From assembly GCF_000350225.1 (NCBI RefSeq), contig NW_005178497.1:1-40131 (forward strand): 40,131 bases of DNA, read 5' to 3'. Under the pieces are notes generated by a model, which ran no database searches, was not told the DNA's origin, and saw nothing but the letters and a program-made list of their open reading frames with translations. Source of the DNA: Chondrus crispus. Lineage: Eukaryota; Rhodophyta; Florideophyceae; Gigartinales; Gigartinaceae. Shown one piece after another: positions 29,751 through 40,131 of the stretch (position 1 is its first letter; each line of letters opens with the position of its first letter). The position numbers were made by a program, and so were the translations under genes.

Positions 29751-30439
29751 AGAGGGGAATCTCGAAGGAGTCACGAGAGGCGCAGGTCCAACGTACTGCG
29801 TCCGGGACTCAGTCCCGTTCCCCGTCTCTACCAAAAAAGGAAGGCTTCGACGAGCAGGTATTTGAAATAGGGGGTAGGCCGAAGGAGCAGACCGTTGTCA
29901 AGAAAATTCTAAGTCGAGACAAGGATCGTCCGATGGATCAAATTCGTAGGCCCTGGTACAGGGTTAAGCGACAAAAACGTCCTGAGAAGATCTTGGTCCT
30001 CGCGCAAAAAAACTACAAAGTTTACGCAGATATTGGACCAACGGTCGGATTGATGAGCCGAGTGTTGTCCGTGTTGGACACAGGTGCCGAACCGAATTTG
30101 GTTCGAAGGTCGGAACTTCCGGCAGGAATGGAAATGTTGGTGTCCTACGGACCGACCCAAGACATTGGCGACGGGAACAATTGGCCACTCCGGACTCTCT
30201 GCACGATTAAAATGCCTGTGAGGCTTGGAAGATTTGTGGCCGCAGCCGAGTTTATTGTATGCGAAAAACTAGCCGTCCCGCTAATTCTAGGCGCGGACTA
30301 CTGTGACCGGTTTGTGGAAGCAATTTATCCAAGGAAGAAAACGGTGGAGTTGGCGGATTTCTCGGAGGTCCCGATAGTTAGGCGGTTCTCGACGAGAAAA
30401 AGGGAAGAAGAATCTCGTCCCGGGAGAGGACGAGAATGA
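29687..30439 (+). CDS. Element 1 pol: aspartic protease
   Basis: Open in the -1 frame relative to gag. The retropepsin core shows VLDTGAEPNLVRR (active-site DTGA, about 30075-30110) and VPLILGADYCDRF (about 30275-30312). It cleaves Gag and Pol during particle maturation. The frame ends with TGA at 30437-30439, because a one-base shift near the A/G-run at 30395-30415 puts the rest of pol in another frame (..EDENDGKGERISPKV.. leads into the RT part). Confidence 0.85.
   Translation, partial: RARRGARVVGREKEPAAAGKLERGISKESREAQVQRTASGTQSRSPSLPKKEGFDEQVFEIGGRPKEQTVVKKILSRDKDRPMDQIRRPWYRVKRQKRPEKILVLAQKNYKVYADIGPTVGLMSRVLSVLDTGAEPNLVRRSELPAGMEMLVSYGPTQDIGDGNNWPLRTLCTIKMPVRLGRFVAAAEFIVCEKLAVPLILGADYCDRFVEAIYPRKKTVELADFSEVPIVRRFSTRKREEESRPGRGRE
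29741..29747 (+). promoter_or_regulatory. -1 ribosomal frameshift slippery heptamer GGGAAAC at the gag stop
   Basis: In the gag frame it reads G-GGA-AAC followed at once by TAG (29748-29750), a canonical X-XXY-YYZ site. The pol frame, open from 29687, is exactly the -1 frame through this heptamer and continues to the protease. A small hairpin (TCTCG...CGAGA, 29760-29778) lies about 12 bases downstream and could stimulate slippage. Confidence 0.75.
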
Positions 30440-33400
30440 TGGAAAAGGGGAGCGAATTTCCCCTAAGGTAAAAGTGGCAAGAGCCACAACTATCGAGCCA
30501 GGGACGCAACGCGTCGTGGAATGCACCTCGAAGAGGCCGGGCTTGCTTGTGGTTCAGCCGTACTCGTCGTTGTACGAAAGGCACGGGTTGACGTGCACGA
30601 ATGGTGTCGTTCAGGTTGAGCCTGACAGGCCATTTCGTTTACTCGTTGCGAATTTTAGGACGTACCCTGTCAGGGTGCAAAAAGGCCAAGTGGTGGCAGA
30701 ATTATTACCGCACCCGAGAGCTGTGCTTGAGAGCAAAACCACCATTAGTGAAGTTCTCGGGATTCAAGAAAGGAAGAAAGAAATTTTTCCTAATTCTACC
30801 AAGACGCCTACGGGCGAGACAAGATGCGAACCGTCGGATCAAGCACGCGAGGACCAGCCAGAACGGTCGATTGGGATCTCTGCGACGGCATTGTCGAAGC
30901 CGGAGCAGCGGATTGAGCCCCCACCGCCGGACGTGAAGGACCTCGACCTGAGCCACGTGCCTGAACGGCTGCGCGAGCGGTTCCGACGGATGTTGAAGAA
31001 ATACTCTAAGATGTGGGATGAGACCCTTGGTGAAATTAATACCACAGTCCATCGGATCGAGCTGGTCCCGGAGACCAGGCCCATCGCACAAGCTCCCTAC
31101 CGAGCCGGTCCAAAGGCTCGGGAGGTCGAGGACGCAGAAGTTCAGAAGATGTTAGAAGCAGGAGTCATCGAACAGGTGCAGTCAGAATGGGCGTCGCCCG
31201 TTTTATTATTGCCCAAGCCGGAAGGTTCAATGCGCTTTTGCGTAGACTACCGCAGGTTAAACGCTGTGACGGTGAAGGACACGTACCCTTTGCCGTGCAT
31301 GGACGAGTGCCTGGGCTCGCTTGGTGACACCAAGATTTTCTCCGCGTTGGACGCGATCTCGGGGTACTGGCAGATGCCAATTCCCGAAAGCGACCGCGAC
31401 AAAACCGCATTTTCGTGTCACTCAGGTTTGTACTGATTCTCAAGAATGCCCTTTGGGCTTACCAACGCGCCAGCGACGTTTCAGAGAGCCATGGATATCC
31501 TGCTCTCTCCGTTCCGTTGGAAATGCTGTCTGGTATATCTAGTTGATATCATCATCTTTAGCAAATCCTGGAAGGAGCACGTCGTCCACGTTGACAAAAT
31601 ACTGTCTGTATTGGAAAAGGCCGGTGTGAAGCTCAAGCTTCGCACGTGCGAATTTTTCGTCGAAAAGATCAAGTCCCTGGGCTACGTCGTTCGGCCAGGT
31701 ACGATCGAAGTTGACACCGCGCAAAACGCCGCATTGGAACAAGTGAGGTACCCTCAAACGCTGACACAGCTCAGAAGCTTCCTGGGAATTTTCAATATCT
31801 ACCGCAGGTTCGTTCCGCATTATGCGAAAATTGCGCATCCTCTAAACCAACTACTGAAGAAAGGACAACCGGTCCAGTTGATAGGATTCGACGAACCATG
31901 CCAAAAACCTTTTCATAAGCTCAAAGGCGCTATCTTGGCGCCACCGGTGTTGGCGCTGCCGAAGAAGGACCTACCATACTCAGTAGACACCGATGCAAGC
32001 GACTATCAAATCGGCGCTGCATTGTTTCAAACGCATCCGGATACGCGACGTAAACCCATCGGGTTCTTTTCAAGAACGTTAGCCGCAGCCGAGAGAAACT
32101 ATTCTGTATCAGAAAAAGAATGTCTAGCGGTAATCTGGGCCGTACAGACTTTAAGACCATATCTATATGGCGAGCACTTCATTGTGCATACCGACCATGC
32201 CTCATTGAGGTGGTTGATGAACGTAACCGACCCCAGCGGGAGATTAATCCGATGGAGGCTCCGCCTCTCGGAATTTGATTTCGAAATCAAGTACAAGAAG
32301 GGCAAGGCTGACAGCCAAGCTGATGCTCTGTCAAGATTACGGACAGCAGGAGAAACCGTCGACGAAATCGACGACGAAATCCCATGCTTTATGGCCGAAC
32401 CGGCCGAGAGTACAGTGGAGGAAGAGGACAGTTTTGACGGGTTAGAAGACGTCCTCGCTCTTGAGGGGGGGACTGCCCCTGATCGCCTCGATCAATTCCA
32501 AGCTGTCACTCCGGAGAAGCTCATTCGCGAGCAAGCCGTCGACCCCTTCTGCAACCGCATCAAGGAAGAAATGGACGCCAGAAAGGTGAGAACATTCAGC
32601 ATGGAGACCGAGGAACTCGAAGGAACTCTATGCCGTACCGCGGCGGAGTTTGTACGAGTGGTGATACCACAATCGTTAAGGGACCGCGTCCTAGGGTTGA
32701 GCCACTACGCAAAATTGGCAGGCCACCCGGGAGGCAGGAAAATTTACAAGACATTGAGAAGATATTTTAATTGGCCCACGATGGCCCTAGACTGCTATGC
32801 AGTCGCGAAGAATTGGGCGGCATGTGCGCGGGAAAGGGTGAAGTTAAGAAGAAACACGAAGGAAATGAAGCTGTTCACGCCCAAAGCTCCGCTGGAGTTT
32901 GTCCCCATCGACATCCTCGGCGAGCTAATTACAACTAAACGAGGAAATCGGTACATTCTCGTGATCAGCGATTGATACTCGAAACTGGTACGAACCGTAC
33001 CGTTGAAGAAGATATCAGCTGCGCACATCGCACAAGCCTTCGTTCACCATTGGGTATTCGTGTAGGGACCGCCGGTCAAGCTGCTTTCCGACAATGGACC
33101 TCAGTTCATGGCCCGGTTCTTTCAGAATGTCTGCCGAATTCTCGGCATACGCAATTTGTTCACGACTACGTACCACCCGCAAGCCAACGGCCAAGTTGAG
33201 AGGTTTAACCGCACGCTCACTTCCGCGTTGCGAAAATATGTTGGAGAGCATCCCAAGGACTGGGACCTATTTAGCGACGCTGTGACGTTCGCATACAACA
33301 CGCAAGTTCATCGAACTACGAACACCGCGCCCTTCAAGCTGGTGTTAGCTCGGGCGCCGAGAAGCATTGCGTTACAAGCACAGCCAAGTTTGGAAGGATT

Positions 33401-34072
33401 TGGCTCGAATCGAGCGTACTACCTGAAATGGCAGTCGTGGTTGGAAAGCCTGATGAAAGACGCTGATAAGAGCCTGCGCAAAGAACAAGCGCGCTACAAG
33501 CGAAACTTGGACGCAAGGCTCCGCAAGCCGAAGTATGAGATCCCTTCAGGATCATGCGTATTCCTTCGAAAAGAGCAAGTCACAGCCACCGAGCCGAAAC
33601 ATAAGTTGGCAGAAGTGGCTACGGGTCCGTATCAAGTGAAAGAGTCTACTGAGAATACGGTTGTCAGTTATAGGCGACCAAGAAGAGCGCGTGTCGCGAG
33701 ATAAAGTCGAAGTAGCTCCTAGTCCTATGGACTACACGCCGATAATCGGGGCTACGACAAGCGCTACAGTTCCTCAGTCGAGGGGGGAACGAGAAGAACC
33801 CGACGCGCAAGCGAAGGAGAGGATGGATGACGGACCAAGACCGTTGGTAAATCAGGAAGCTGCGGGCATCCAGCCCGACCTACAAGAAATGGGAGGTTTG
33901 GAAGAGCAGGATGAGGATGAGCTGCTGGCTCTTCGGGAGGGGGAAGGACAGTTAGACACGCAGGAAGAAGGAGCCGAGAGTCAGGAGTATGTGATCGACA
34001 AGATCGTGGACCACGGCTACGACGAGGAGAACTTAATTCTCACGGTGAAATGGTAGGGCTATACGTCCAGCT
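30440..34072 (+). pseudogene. Element 1 pol: reverse transcriptase, RNase H, integrase, chromodomain (dead)
   Basis: One frame carries everything from 30440 to 33704. The RT has SEWASPVLLLPKPEG, RFCVDYRRLNAVT, SALDAISGYWQMP and MPFGLTNAPATFQRAM. RNase H has YSVDTDASDYQIGAALFQ and VHTDHASLRW. The integrase has an HHCC-like finger (LSHYAKLAGHPG...), VPIDILG, LLSDNGPQF and YHPQANGQVERFNR, and is followed by a GPYQV segment. A frameshift near 33660 leads to the chromodomain start (YVIDKIVDHGYDEENLILTVKW). Damage: TGA at 31434-31436 just before MPFGL; YLVD at 31536-31547 in place of YxDD; TGA at 32973-32975 (from CGA, DRYSK); TAG at 33063-33065; TAG at 34054-34056 in the chromodomain. The sequence breaks off at about 34072, where an opposite-strand element begins. 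Confidence 0.92.
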
Positions 34073-35706
34073 TAACAGGTTGCCTTCCCACCAGCTTCTT
34101 GAGAAGCTGGTTCAACGGCGCCGCCATATGGGCGTAGTTCCGTACAAATCGTCGATAAACGTTGCACAAACCAAAGAACCAGCGGAGATCAGTCTGGGTG
34201 GTTGGTATCGCGATTTCGCGTAAAGCCCTGGTCTACACCTCGTCAATCGATAGCATCCCTGGCCGTATAACATGGCCGAGGTAATGTACTTCTTCTGTGA
34301 AGAAGAGCACTTTTCCAACTTGAAGGACACTCCTGCCGACTGCAAGGCGTCGAGAACTTCGTCAACGTGACGTAAATGACTCTCGACATCCTTCGAGAAC
34401 AGAACTACGTCGTCAAAGTAGACGAGAGAGGATGTCCATTTGAAGGAGGATAAGATAATATCTAAAGTTCGCTGGAAGTAGCGGGAGCGTTTGTTAGCCC
34501 AAAGGGCATACGCAGATACTGGTATAGTCTAGCGTGACACACAAACGCGGTTTTATCGCGATCTTCTTTTGCAACGGGTATTTGGCAATACCCGCTATTG
34601 CAGTCGAGCGTCGAAAGGACGGTTGCTTCTCCTAGGGAGTCAATATACTCGTATATTCGAGGCAACGGGTATGAATCCCGTATCGTCAAGGCATCTAGCC
34701 GCCGGTAGTCGACGCAAAAGCGCAACTGCCCGTCCTTTTTAGGCCCCAGTACAACTGCCGACGCCCATGCTGATTTCGACGGCTCTATTACTCCGGCCCG
34801 GAGCATACGGTCTACTTCTTTCATCTCCGCCTCCCGGGCGTGTGGTCCTGCTCGGTAGGGGTTTTGCGCGATCGGTCGCGTTCCAGTCATCGTGTCGATG
34901 TGATGCTTCGTGACCTTGATCTCGCCCAGCTCCCCAATCCACATAGAGCTGTACTTGAGTAGCATAGCCTTGATCTGATCACAATGGCGGACCGAGACGT
35001 GTGAGAGATCCACGTCATCCGGATTGCTCGCCATAGAGGCGTTTTCTACCGCCCGGTTGGCGTCCTTGTCGAAGTCTTGTTGGACTTCGTTCGCTTCCTC
35101 ATCGGTGAGGCCTAGCGTTGCGGCCACGCTGACTTTGCTCGCTATAACAGCGGTCGGATGTAGCATCAAAGTGCCGATCGTTTGTCCCTTGACGATCCAG
35201 TAAGGCGCGATGCCAAAATTGGCAACGAGCACGCGGAACTCTCGATTTGGCTCGACTTGCACAACGCCATTGGAGGCGACGACTTGACTCTTTGTGTAGA
35301 GTTTCTCATGCGGCTGTAAGACCATGAGGCCGTGCCGTTTTGTCTTCACGGAGACGAATGTCTGCCTTCCAGGCTCAAGCACGACTGGTTTGGTAACGCA
35401 GACTCGAGGTGATGTCCGACCGCCGGCCTTGGCAAATTCGTGGGACGCCGGCAATGGCGGTGGTTTGGCGGTCGCTTGAGTGGCCTTCTCGTAATAGGGA
35501 CCGAGGACCCGTCGTCGGGCTCCATCGTCTTGCAACGTGGGTAGACGGCTTCCACGAAACGGTCCATGAAGTCACATCCCAGGACCACTCCAGCGGCCAG
35601 ACGCTCGCATACGAGGAATGTTACGCGAGTAGTTCGCGAACCAATTCTGACAACCAGATGAATTGTCCCAGTTATTAAGATTGGGTTACGGTTTGCATCT
35701 CCAATG
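34073..35706 (-). pseudogene. Gypsy element C: protease end and reverse transcriptase (truncated)
   Basis: On the minus strand, the second half of a protease (VVLGCDFMDRFVEAVYP) leads through the conserved linker (LEPGRQTFVSV...NGVVQVEPNREFRVLVANFG) to an RT with SAWASAVVLGPKKDGQ, RFCVDYRRLDALT, STLDCNSGYCQIP and LRMPFGLTNAPAT. After a one-base deletion near 34480 the next frame continues with SLVYFDDVVLFSKD (about 34400-34440), an intact YxDD catalytic box. A further shift follows near 34300. RNase H and integrase are missing; the piece stops at about 34073 against element 1 with no LTR. This is therefore a truncated fragment, not a clean insertion. Confidence 0.88.
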
Positions 35707-36957
35707 TTCAGGGTTGATCCTGGTGCCATTTTCTCCATATACTGCGGAGGTAGTTCATCATTTCTAAATAAATTTTGGCCCAGCCCCAGTGTCTAGCACT
35801 GTGAGATTCCTTGCCAAACGTTCCGTGACTAGCCCGTAGTCGGCATAGCATTTGTAATCGCGCTTCGCCATCACCATAATGGTGCCTTGTAAACGTGGGA
35901 GTACGTATTTTCGCCATGGTCGGCGTAGCTCGCTGAGCTTGCTCCCATGTTTGCGGTTCAGCAGATCCTTCCTTGACAGGATCTTCACTGGGGAGGGGCG
36001 ACCTTCGCCGCACAGCGTCAGGCTCCAGGTAGCCAGCGGAGGCCCGCTCGCCTCCGCTTCGACGCGGACTCCCGAAGTTAGTTTCCCCGGTTGTTTTTGG
36101 ACACTGTGCCGCCTTGGTGGGAGTCAGTTTTCACGGTTTCCGCGTTCTGGAGGGCACAAGCCCGGGTGTTGACGATCTCGTCAAGGGCTCGTAACTTGCA
36201 ATAGCTGTCCGCCGGTACGCGTTGCTTTTCTTCTGCAGAAAGGTTGTCGTAGTTTCGTATGATACGAGTTGACTCGGCAATCGAGAGTGGAACTACGCAG
36301 TCTGGTGCGATATGATTTGGTCCGTAGCACTTGTGGAAAATTAAAAGACCACGTGGCCTCCCCAAGTTTGGAGTTCCTCGCATGTTGACTTGCCAGCCAG
36401 GACGGCCGGCGCGGACATAGCGTGAATGCTCCTGTCCGCGGAGGACCGGGACGGGAACACAAGCGTACGGGACCCTTGTGAGCATCATCGACTCCGGTTG
36501 TCCGTTTGCGTCTCGGTGGGCGACGGTAGCTCCGCCATGGGTACAGACGACCAATCTCCTTGCATAAGGTGCATCTACTCGCCACCTACGGCGTAGTTTT
36601 AGGCCATCGCCGGCCGAGAGACAGCAGAAGACTCTGTCATCATCATTCGATGTTTTCCAGCGCGCGATAGCGCCGGTCGGGTCGGCGGCTTCAAAATGCC
36701 GACCTGCTTGTTTCCGCCATGTTCGGCGTTTCTTCCGCCGCTGAAGCGGGCCCGAAGAGCATCGCCTTCATTCTGGGCGTACTGGACGATATCGAGGAAC
36801 GTGATTCCGTCACGACGACTTCGTCCCATTCAACTTTCTGTCTCGCGATAGCGCGATACGAGAGACCGGATTCTCGGATTGAGCTCGTCAATGAACATTG
36901 TAATTGGTTCATCGGCGCCGTGCACGGTACCGCAACGAAACTCCGCGTCCAGCAGAC
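35707..36957 (-). pseudogene. Gypsy element C: Gag C-terminal half and protease start (broken)
   Basis: From the right, a piece of gag capsid (FRCGTVHGADEPITMFIDEL...LVSRYRETES, matching MTMFIEGL..MVSQYRQ of the other gags) is followed in shifting frames by a zinc-knuckle region FHKCYGPNHIAPDC, in which the first Cys has become Phe. The protease start follows, with TVLDTGAGP (about 35770-35800), and then another frameshift. The gag is cut exactly at 36957 by the LTR of element 2. No LTR of its own is visible. Confidence 0.82.
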
Positions 36958-37994
36958 TGTAGTGCAATACGGACCTGAAAAGGGGGTGAAAAGAAAGGAA
37001 AATATTTGAATATGAAAAGTAGTCCGAGTTGGGGGACACACGTGTGAATAATTGCACAGTTTTAATTTTTAATCAATTTGTTTTATTTAGTTAATTTGTT
37101 GGCATTAATTTTGCTGACACTAGATTAGATCTAGGGTCTAGAGCCGCGAGCCACTGTAGTGGCTCCGGCGGGGCGATATATACCTTAGCCCTCTGACGAC
37201 CAAGTCAGTAAAGGTAACCCGAGTTGCCAGAGTTGAATATCACCTTGGTCGAAGTCCGTCTTTCCCAAGACGCTCCCTTTTACAACAGATTACGTTATCC
37301 TTTGCGCTCGGGGGTTCCCTTTCCTTTTCCTTTATTTCACCTATCCTTTTCTATTTCTATCTCTATTTCTATTCCCTTATCTTGTGTTGGTGCCATCGGC
37401 TTTGGTTGCGACCGGACCGGTGTAGGTGTCTTTGCCATCGGGCGATACGTGGGTGTAACGCTGCTACTTGTTTACGACCACCGACGGAGGCTGTTGCAAC
37501 GACGTTTCCCTCGAAGGCCCTGTTGTGTATACAGGACAGTGTTGGTTCCATTGGATACAGGTTGCGACCGTTTCGGTGTCGGTACTTTGCCATCGGACAG
37601 TACGGAGGTGTAGCGCTGCTACGTGTTTGCTAATCTCCGTCAGGCTGCGTTGCGACGCCCCCGTCGAAGACCTTATCGAGGGTATAAGGTGTAACAGGCG
37701 CTCCGCGATCATTGAATTTACGACCCATCGGGCCCGGCTTCCTAATTACCGCCCCGAACTCGCCGAGCAGCTGCCTGTACAAGACTCTACCACCATTCGT
37801 CCCGGGGCGGGCCTCTTCCTTTTGCCCCCCCTGTCAGGGACTTGAGCTACTGTGGTCCGCAAACCCACTTAAAGGGAAAGGGAGAATCGGACACTCCGTA
37901 GGGCTGTGCCGTCGGCAACTCTTGTTGGTTGTTGGTTGTGTTGTCGCTGGACCGTTGGACCCTGGTTCCGGCCTGACAGGCACATTGCACTACA
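36958..37994 (+). repeat. 5' LTR of gypsy element 2 (1037 bp)
   Basis: It begins TGTAGTGCAAT and ends ATTGCACTACA, perfect 11-bp inverted ends. It interrupts gag of element C; the left flanking five bases are CAGAC and the right flank is outside the window. A TATA box (ATATATA, 37176-37182) follows the GGCTCCGGCGGGGC block. The leader has the ACCCGAGTTGCC block once and the paired internal repeat at 37387 and 37544. Confidence 0.92.
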
Positions 37995-37998
37995 TAAG

Positions 37999-38055
37999 TG
38001 GTCTCCCGACCTAGAATCTGGAAACTACGAAGCCCGACCTAGAATCTGGAACTGA
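37999..38055 (+). promoter_or_regulatory. Primer-binding site of element 2 and its partial duplication
   Basis: TGGTCTCCCGACCTAGAA starts four bases after the LTR, as in element 1. The segment CCCGACCTAGAATCTGGAA is repeated 28 bases downstream (38005 and 38033), so the 3' part of the binding site is present twice, but only the first copy has the TGG start. Confidence 0.75.
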
Positions 38056-38114
38056 ACACAGAAGTCGGAAATTGGTAAATTAGTTCGATATGTCTCGTTT
38101 ATTAAGAGCGAACC

Positions 38115-40131
38115 ATGACATCAAGCCAACCCAAGGACGTCGGTCCTGGGGTCAGAAGGGCTGGATCAGCTCAAGAGTCGAGGATTCCGCGAGGACCTCG
38201 TACACGAAGCCAAGGAAATTCGGCTACTGATCCAGTTGCAGAAGCGTCCCCTTCGGGGATGGCCGTTGAGAAAAACGGCCTGGAAGAGAGGTTCGAAAAA
38301 TTGAGCGAGGAGATTCGTCAGGAGACGAAGAACAAGCTCGACGAACTTCTGGGCACTTTTCAGAAGCAACAGGAGTTGCTAAAATCCGAGTTCCACGCTG
38401 CGCTTGAAGAGCTGACAGCCCGTGTGGTTCTCGTTGAGAATTTAGGTACCGATGCGTCCCCGGGCCGAGATCCGGAAGTGCTGGATTCGCTAAAGCTCGC
38501 CGCGAAAGAAGCGCGGCGAGACGCGAATCAGGCCCTGGAAACGCTGGCCAAGACAAGGGACAGCATCGACGACCGGTTCTACCGCGCTTCCCGGCTACTC
38601 AAGGACCTTGAGCAAGCTGCGGGCCGGGCCGAACCAAGTTTGGACGCGGGATCGCTCTCCGACGGAGAAGAAATCGACGGTCCAACGAAGAAGGACAAGT
38701 CAGTCCGGACCCGGGATTCCAAGTGGAAGAACCACAAGTCGGGCAAAGGCTGGAAGAAAAAGAAATGTCACTGTAGTGACAACCGCGAAAATTGCGACTC
38801 AAATTCGGAGTCGAACGTTTCAGAAGAAAATGGTGACGACGGCTCGTCGAACCATTCAAGAAATTCCGACCGAAGATCGACAGACGGAAATGGAATTTTG
38901 TCAAATAAGAAGAGCTCCAGAAGAGGCGGAGTCACTTCGTCCGCCTCGCGGAGAGACAAGGAAGCGGAGCCAGAAGACATCGCAACGCGGCGCGGACCGC
39001 GATGGGAGGAGTTGGAGGAATTAAATCCGACCAACCACCTCTTCAAGAAGTTGCTTTCGTACAGGACGTACCGCCTTCGGAACCCGCAGACACGTTTGTC
39101 GGGCAAGCGGCGGACCGCCGTGCGAAAGATCAGAAGATACATACCACCTAAGGTGAAGAGAGACAATACGTTCACAGGCGACGATGGCGTATTGGTTCTA
39201 GATTTTTTAGCTAAGATAGTCCAGGAATTCGACACCCAGGAGATGAACGAAGGCCAAGCGATCGGCTTGCTACCGGAGTTCCTCAGCGGAATCCCCTTGA
39301 GACAGTACACTTCGGTGTCACAAACGGCGGGGTCCCACCATGGGAAAATATCCGTCTGGCCGGAGGCCGTACAGTGGCTATTGCGAAGCTTCGTCACCGA
39401 CGAGGCAATTCGCCAAGCCGTACTCGCTTTACGGGAAGTACAGCAGCTATCGTCTGAAGACGAGATGGAATTTTATATCCGTCTGACGGACGCGAGCAAT
39501 CGATTTGGAAACCTAGATTCGATGGAAGAACAGATGACAATGTTTATTGAAGGACTCGATTCGAGTATCAAGCCGATGGTATCTCAATACCGACAAGACA
39601 ATCGGGACGTTTCGTTTTTGAGACTAGTTAATTACGCGAAGGCGCATGGCTCGGCGAGCCGCGCCAAGGAGAGGAAGACTAGGAGAGTCACCATCCAAGC
39701 GCCAGCGACGCTAAGGATGGGGGGGAAGCAGAAGCCTCCGCACCCCACGCGCAAAACCCGCGGCGCGGTCCACTTGGCCGATTCACTTTCTGCGTCCAGA
39801 GGACCTAGTACTGTTGATCAGGAAGAAAATGGATACGCAGGAGCGCTGGTTGCCGAGGGCAATTTTTATGACCCCTCCGAGGGGTATGGAGACGAGGATC
39901 ACGGGGCTAGTGGGATGTCCACGCTACGGACGCCCACGTATACGAAGAGCTCGTATATTGAGGCCGCGGAACCCGTATTGGCGTTTCGAGGGCGCGGACA
40001 CACGCCCGCGTCAAGAATTCCGATGGAAGACAAGAGTACGGCCTTCCTTTCCAGCACACTGGCGGGCCGGCCGACGGCCCGAGGACCGCCAAGGTCGCCG
40101 TACTCTCAGAAGAAGCATGGCCTCGTATGCT
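38115..40131 (+). CDS. Gag polyprotein of gypsy element 2 (intact, runs off right edge)
   Basis: From ATG 38115 the frame is open for 672 codons to the window end. It is collinear with gag of element 1: N-terminus MTSSQPKDVGPG, a coiled-coil-like segment (residues about 55-120), a Ser/Lys/Arg/Asp-rich linker containing KKKKCHCSDNRENCD, and the capsid-like core (FKKLLSYRTYRLRN, FTGDDGVLVLDFLAKI, MTMFIEGLDSSIKPMVSQYR). The C-terminal region ends in KKHGLVC, the first Cys of the expected zinc knuckle. It has no stop and no frameshift. Together with a complete LTR and a primer site, that makes element 2 the best candidate in the window for a recently active copy. Pol would lie to the right. Confidence 0.93.
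   Translation, partial: MTSSQPKDVGPGVRRAGSAQESRIPRGPRTRSQGNSATDPVAEASPSGMAVEKNGLEERFEKLSEEIRQETKNKLDELLGTFQKQQELLKSEFHAALEELTARVVLVENLGTDASPGRDPEVLDSLKLAAKEARRDANQALETLAKTRDSIDDRFYRASRLLKDLEQAAGRAEPSLDAGSLSDGEEIDGPTKKDKSVRTRDSKWKNHKSGKGWKKKKCHCSDNRENCDSNSESNVSEENGDDGSSNHSRNSDRRSTDGNGILSNKKSSRRGGVTSSASRRDKEAEPEDIATRRGPRWEELEELNPTNHLFKKLLSYRTYRLRNPQTRLSGKRRTAVRKIRRYIPPKVKRDNTFTGDDGVLVLDFLAKIVQEFDTQEMNEGQAIGLLPEFLSGIPLRQYTSVSQTAGSHHGKISVWPEAVQWLLRSFVTDEAIRQAVLALREVQQLSSEDEMEFYIRLTDASNRFGNLDSMEEQMTMFIEGLDSSIKPMVSQYRQDNRDVSFLRLVNYAKAHGSASRAKERKTRRVTIQAPATLRMGGKQKPPHPTRKTRGAVHLADSLSASRGPSTVDQEENGYAGALVAEGNFYDPSEGYGDEDHGASGMSTLRTPTYTKSSYIEAAEPVLAFRGRGHTPASRIPMEDKSTAFLSSTLAGRPTARGPPRSPYSQKKHGLVC

Noticed and set aside
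1..40131. CRISPR array, rRNA genes, tRNA genes
   Set aside because: No regularly spaced identical repeats with unique spacers, and no recognisable rRNA or well-folded tRNA was seen.

Overview
The window is repeat-dominated nuclear DNA of a eukaryote. It holds at least five LTR retrotransposon bodies (four Ty3/gypsy-type, at least two of them with chromodomain integrases, and one Ty1/copia-type), a non-LTR retrotransposon, hairpin MITEs, a very large inverted repeat, and one recognisable host gene remnant: an NB-ARC/WD40 (STAND, NLR-like) pseudogene. Open frames run long without obvious introns and the DNA is moderately GC-rich. The host is not settled by the sequence. A red macroalga of the Chondrus type, or another alga, is my guess only; bacteria and animals look unlikely.

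Layout, left to right. (1) 1-7070, minus strand: the protease part of a gypsy pol (1-786), its gag (787-3336), a long LTR/leader-like stretch (3.4-5.57 kb), and the integrase-chromodomain end of a second pol (5567-7070). Together they look like two head-to-tail gypsy pieces around a shared LTR-like region. (2) 7071-9466, minus: a copia-type 3' LTR, RNase H, reverse transcriptase and integrase tail, inserted into the gypsy pol and cut off on its 5' side. (3) 9467-16098: an imperfect inverted repeat with arms of about 1.6 kb and 3.5 kb around a 1.5 kb centre. Each arm carries an outward-reading copy of a small gene for a one-pass membrane protein with Ser/His/Lys/Gly-rich repeats. The left copy is intact and the right one is ruined by a start loss, a frameshift and inserted elements. 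(4) 16190-18780, minus: the STAND pseudogene. (5) 19288-22.9 kb, minus: a decayed non-LTR element with a C-terminal restriction-like endonuclease region. (6) 22971-25078, plus: an LTR, then two unclassified, partly broken reading frames, cut by the next element. (7) 25079-34072, plus: a gypsy chromovirus ('element 1') whose 5' LTR is itself split by a solo LTR with a perfect 5-bp target duplication. Its gag and pol are complete in outline but carry several stops and frameshifts. (8) 34073-36957, minus: a third gypsy body, truncated at both ends. (9) 36958-40131, plus: 'element 2', a relative of element 1, with a complete LTR and an uninterrupted gag that runs off the right edge.

The clearest molecular signals are these: a canonical -1 slippery heptamer (GGGAAAC) directly before the gag stop of element 1, with pol in the -1 frame; a MITE family whose insertion can be read against an empty site in the opposite arm of the inverted repeat; and an NLR-like gene whose Walker A motif survives around a premature stop. 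Most retroelement catalytic sites that can be checked are mutated, so nearly all copies here are fossils. Element 2 is the youngest-looking.
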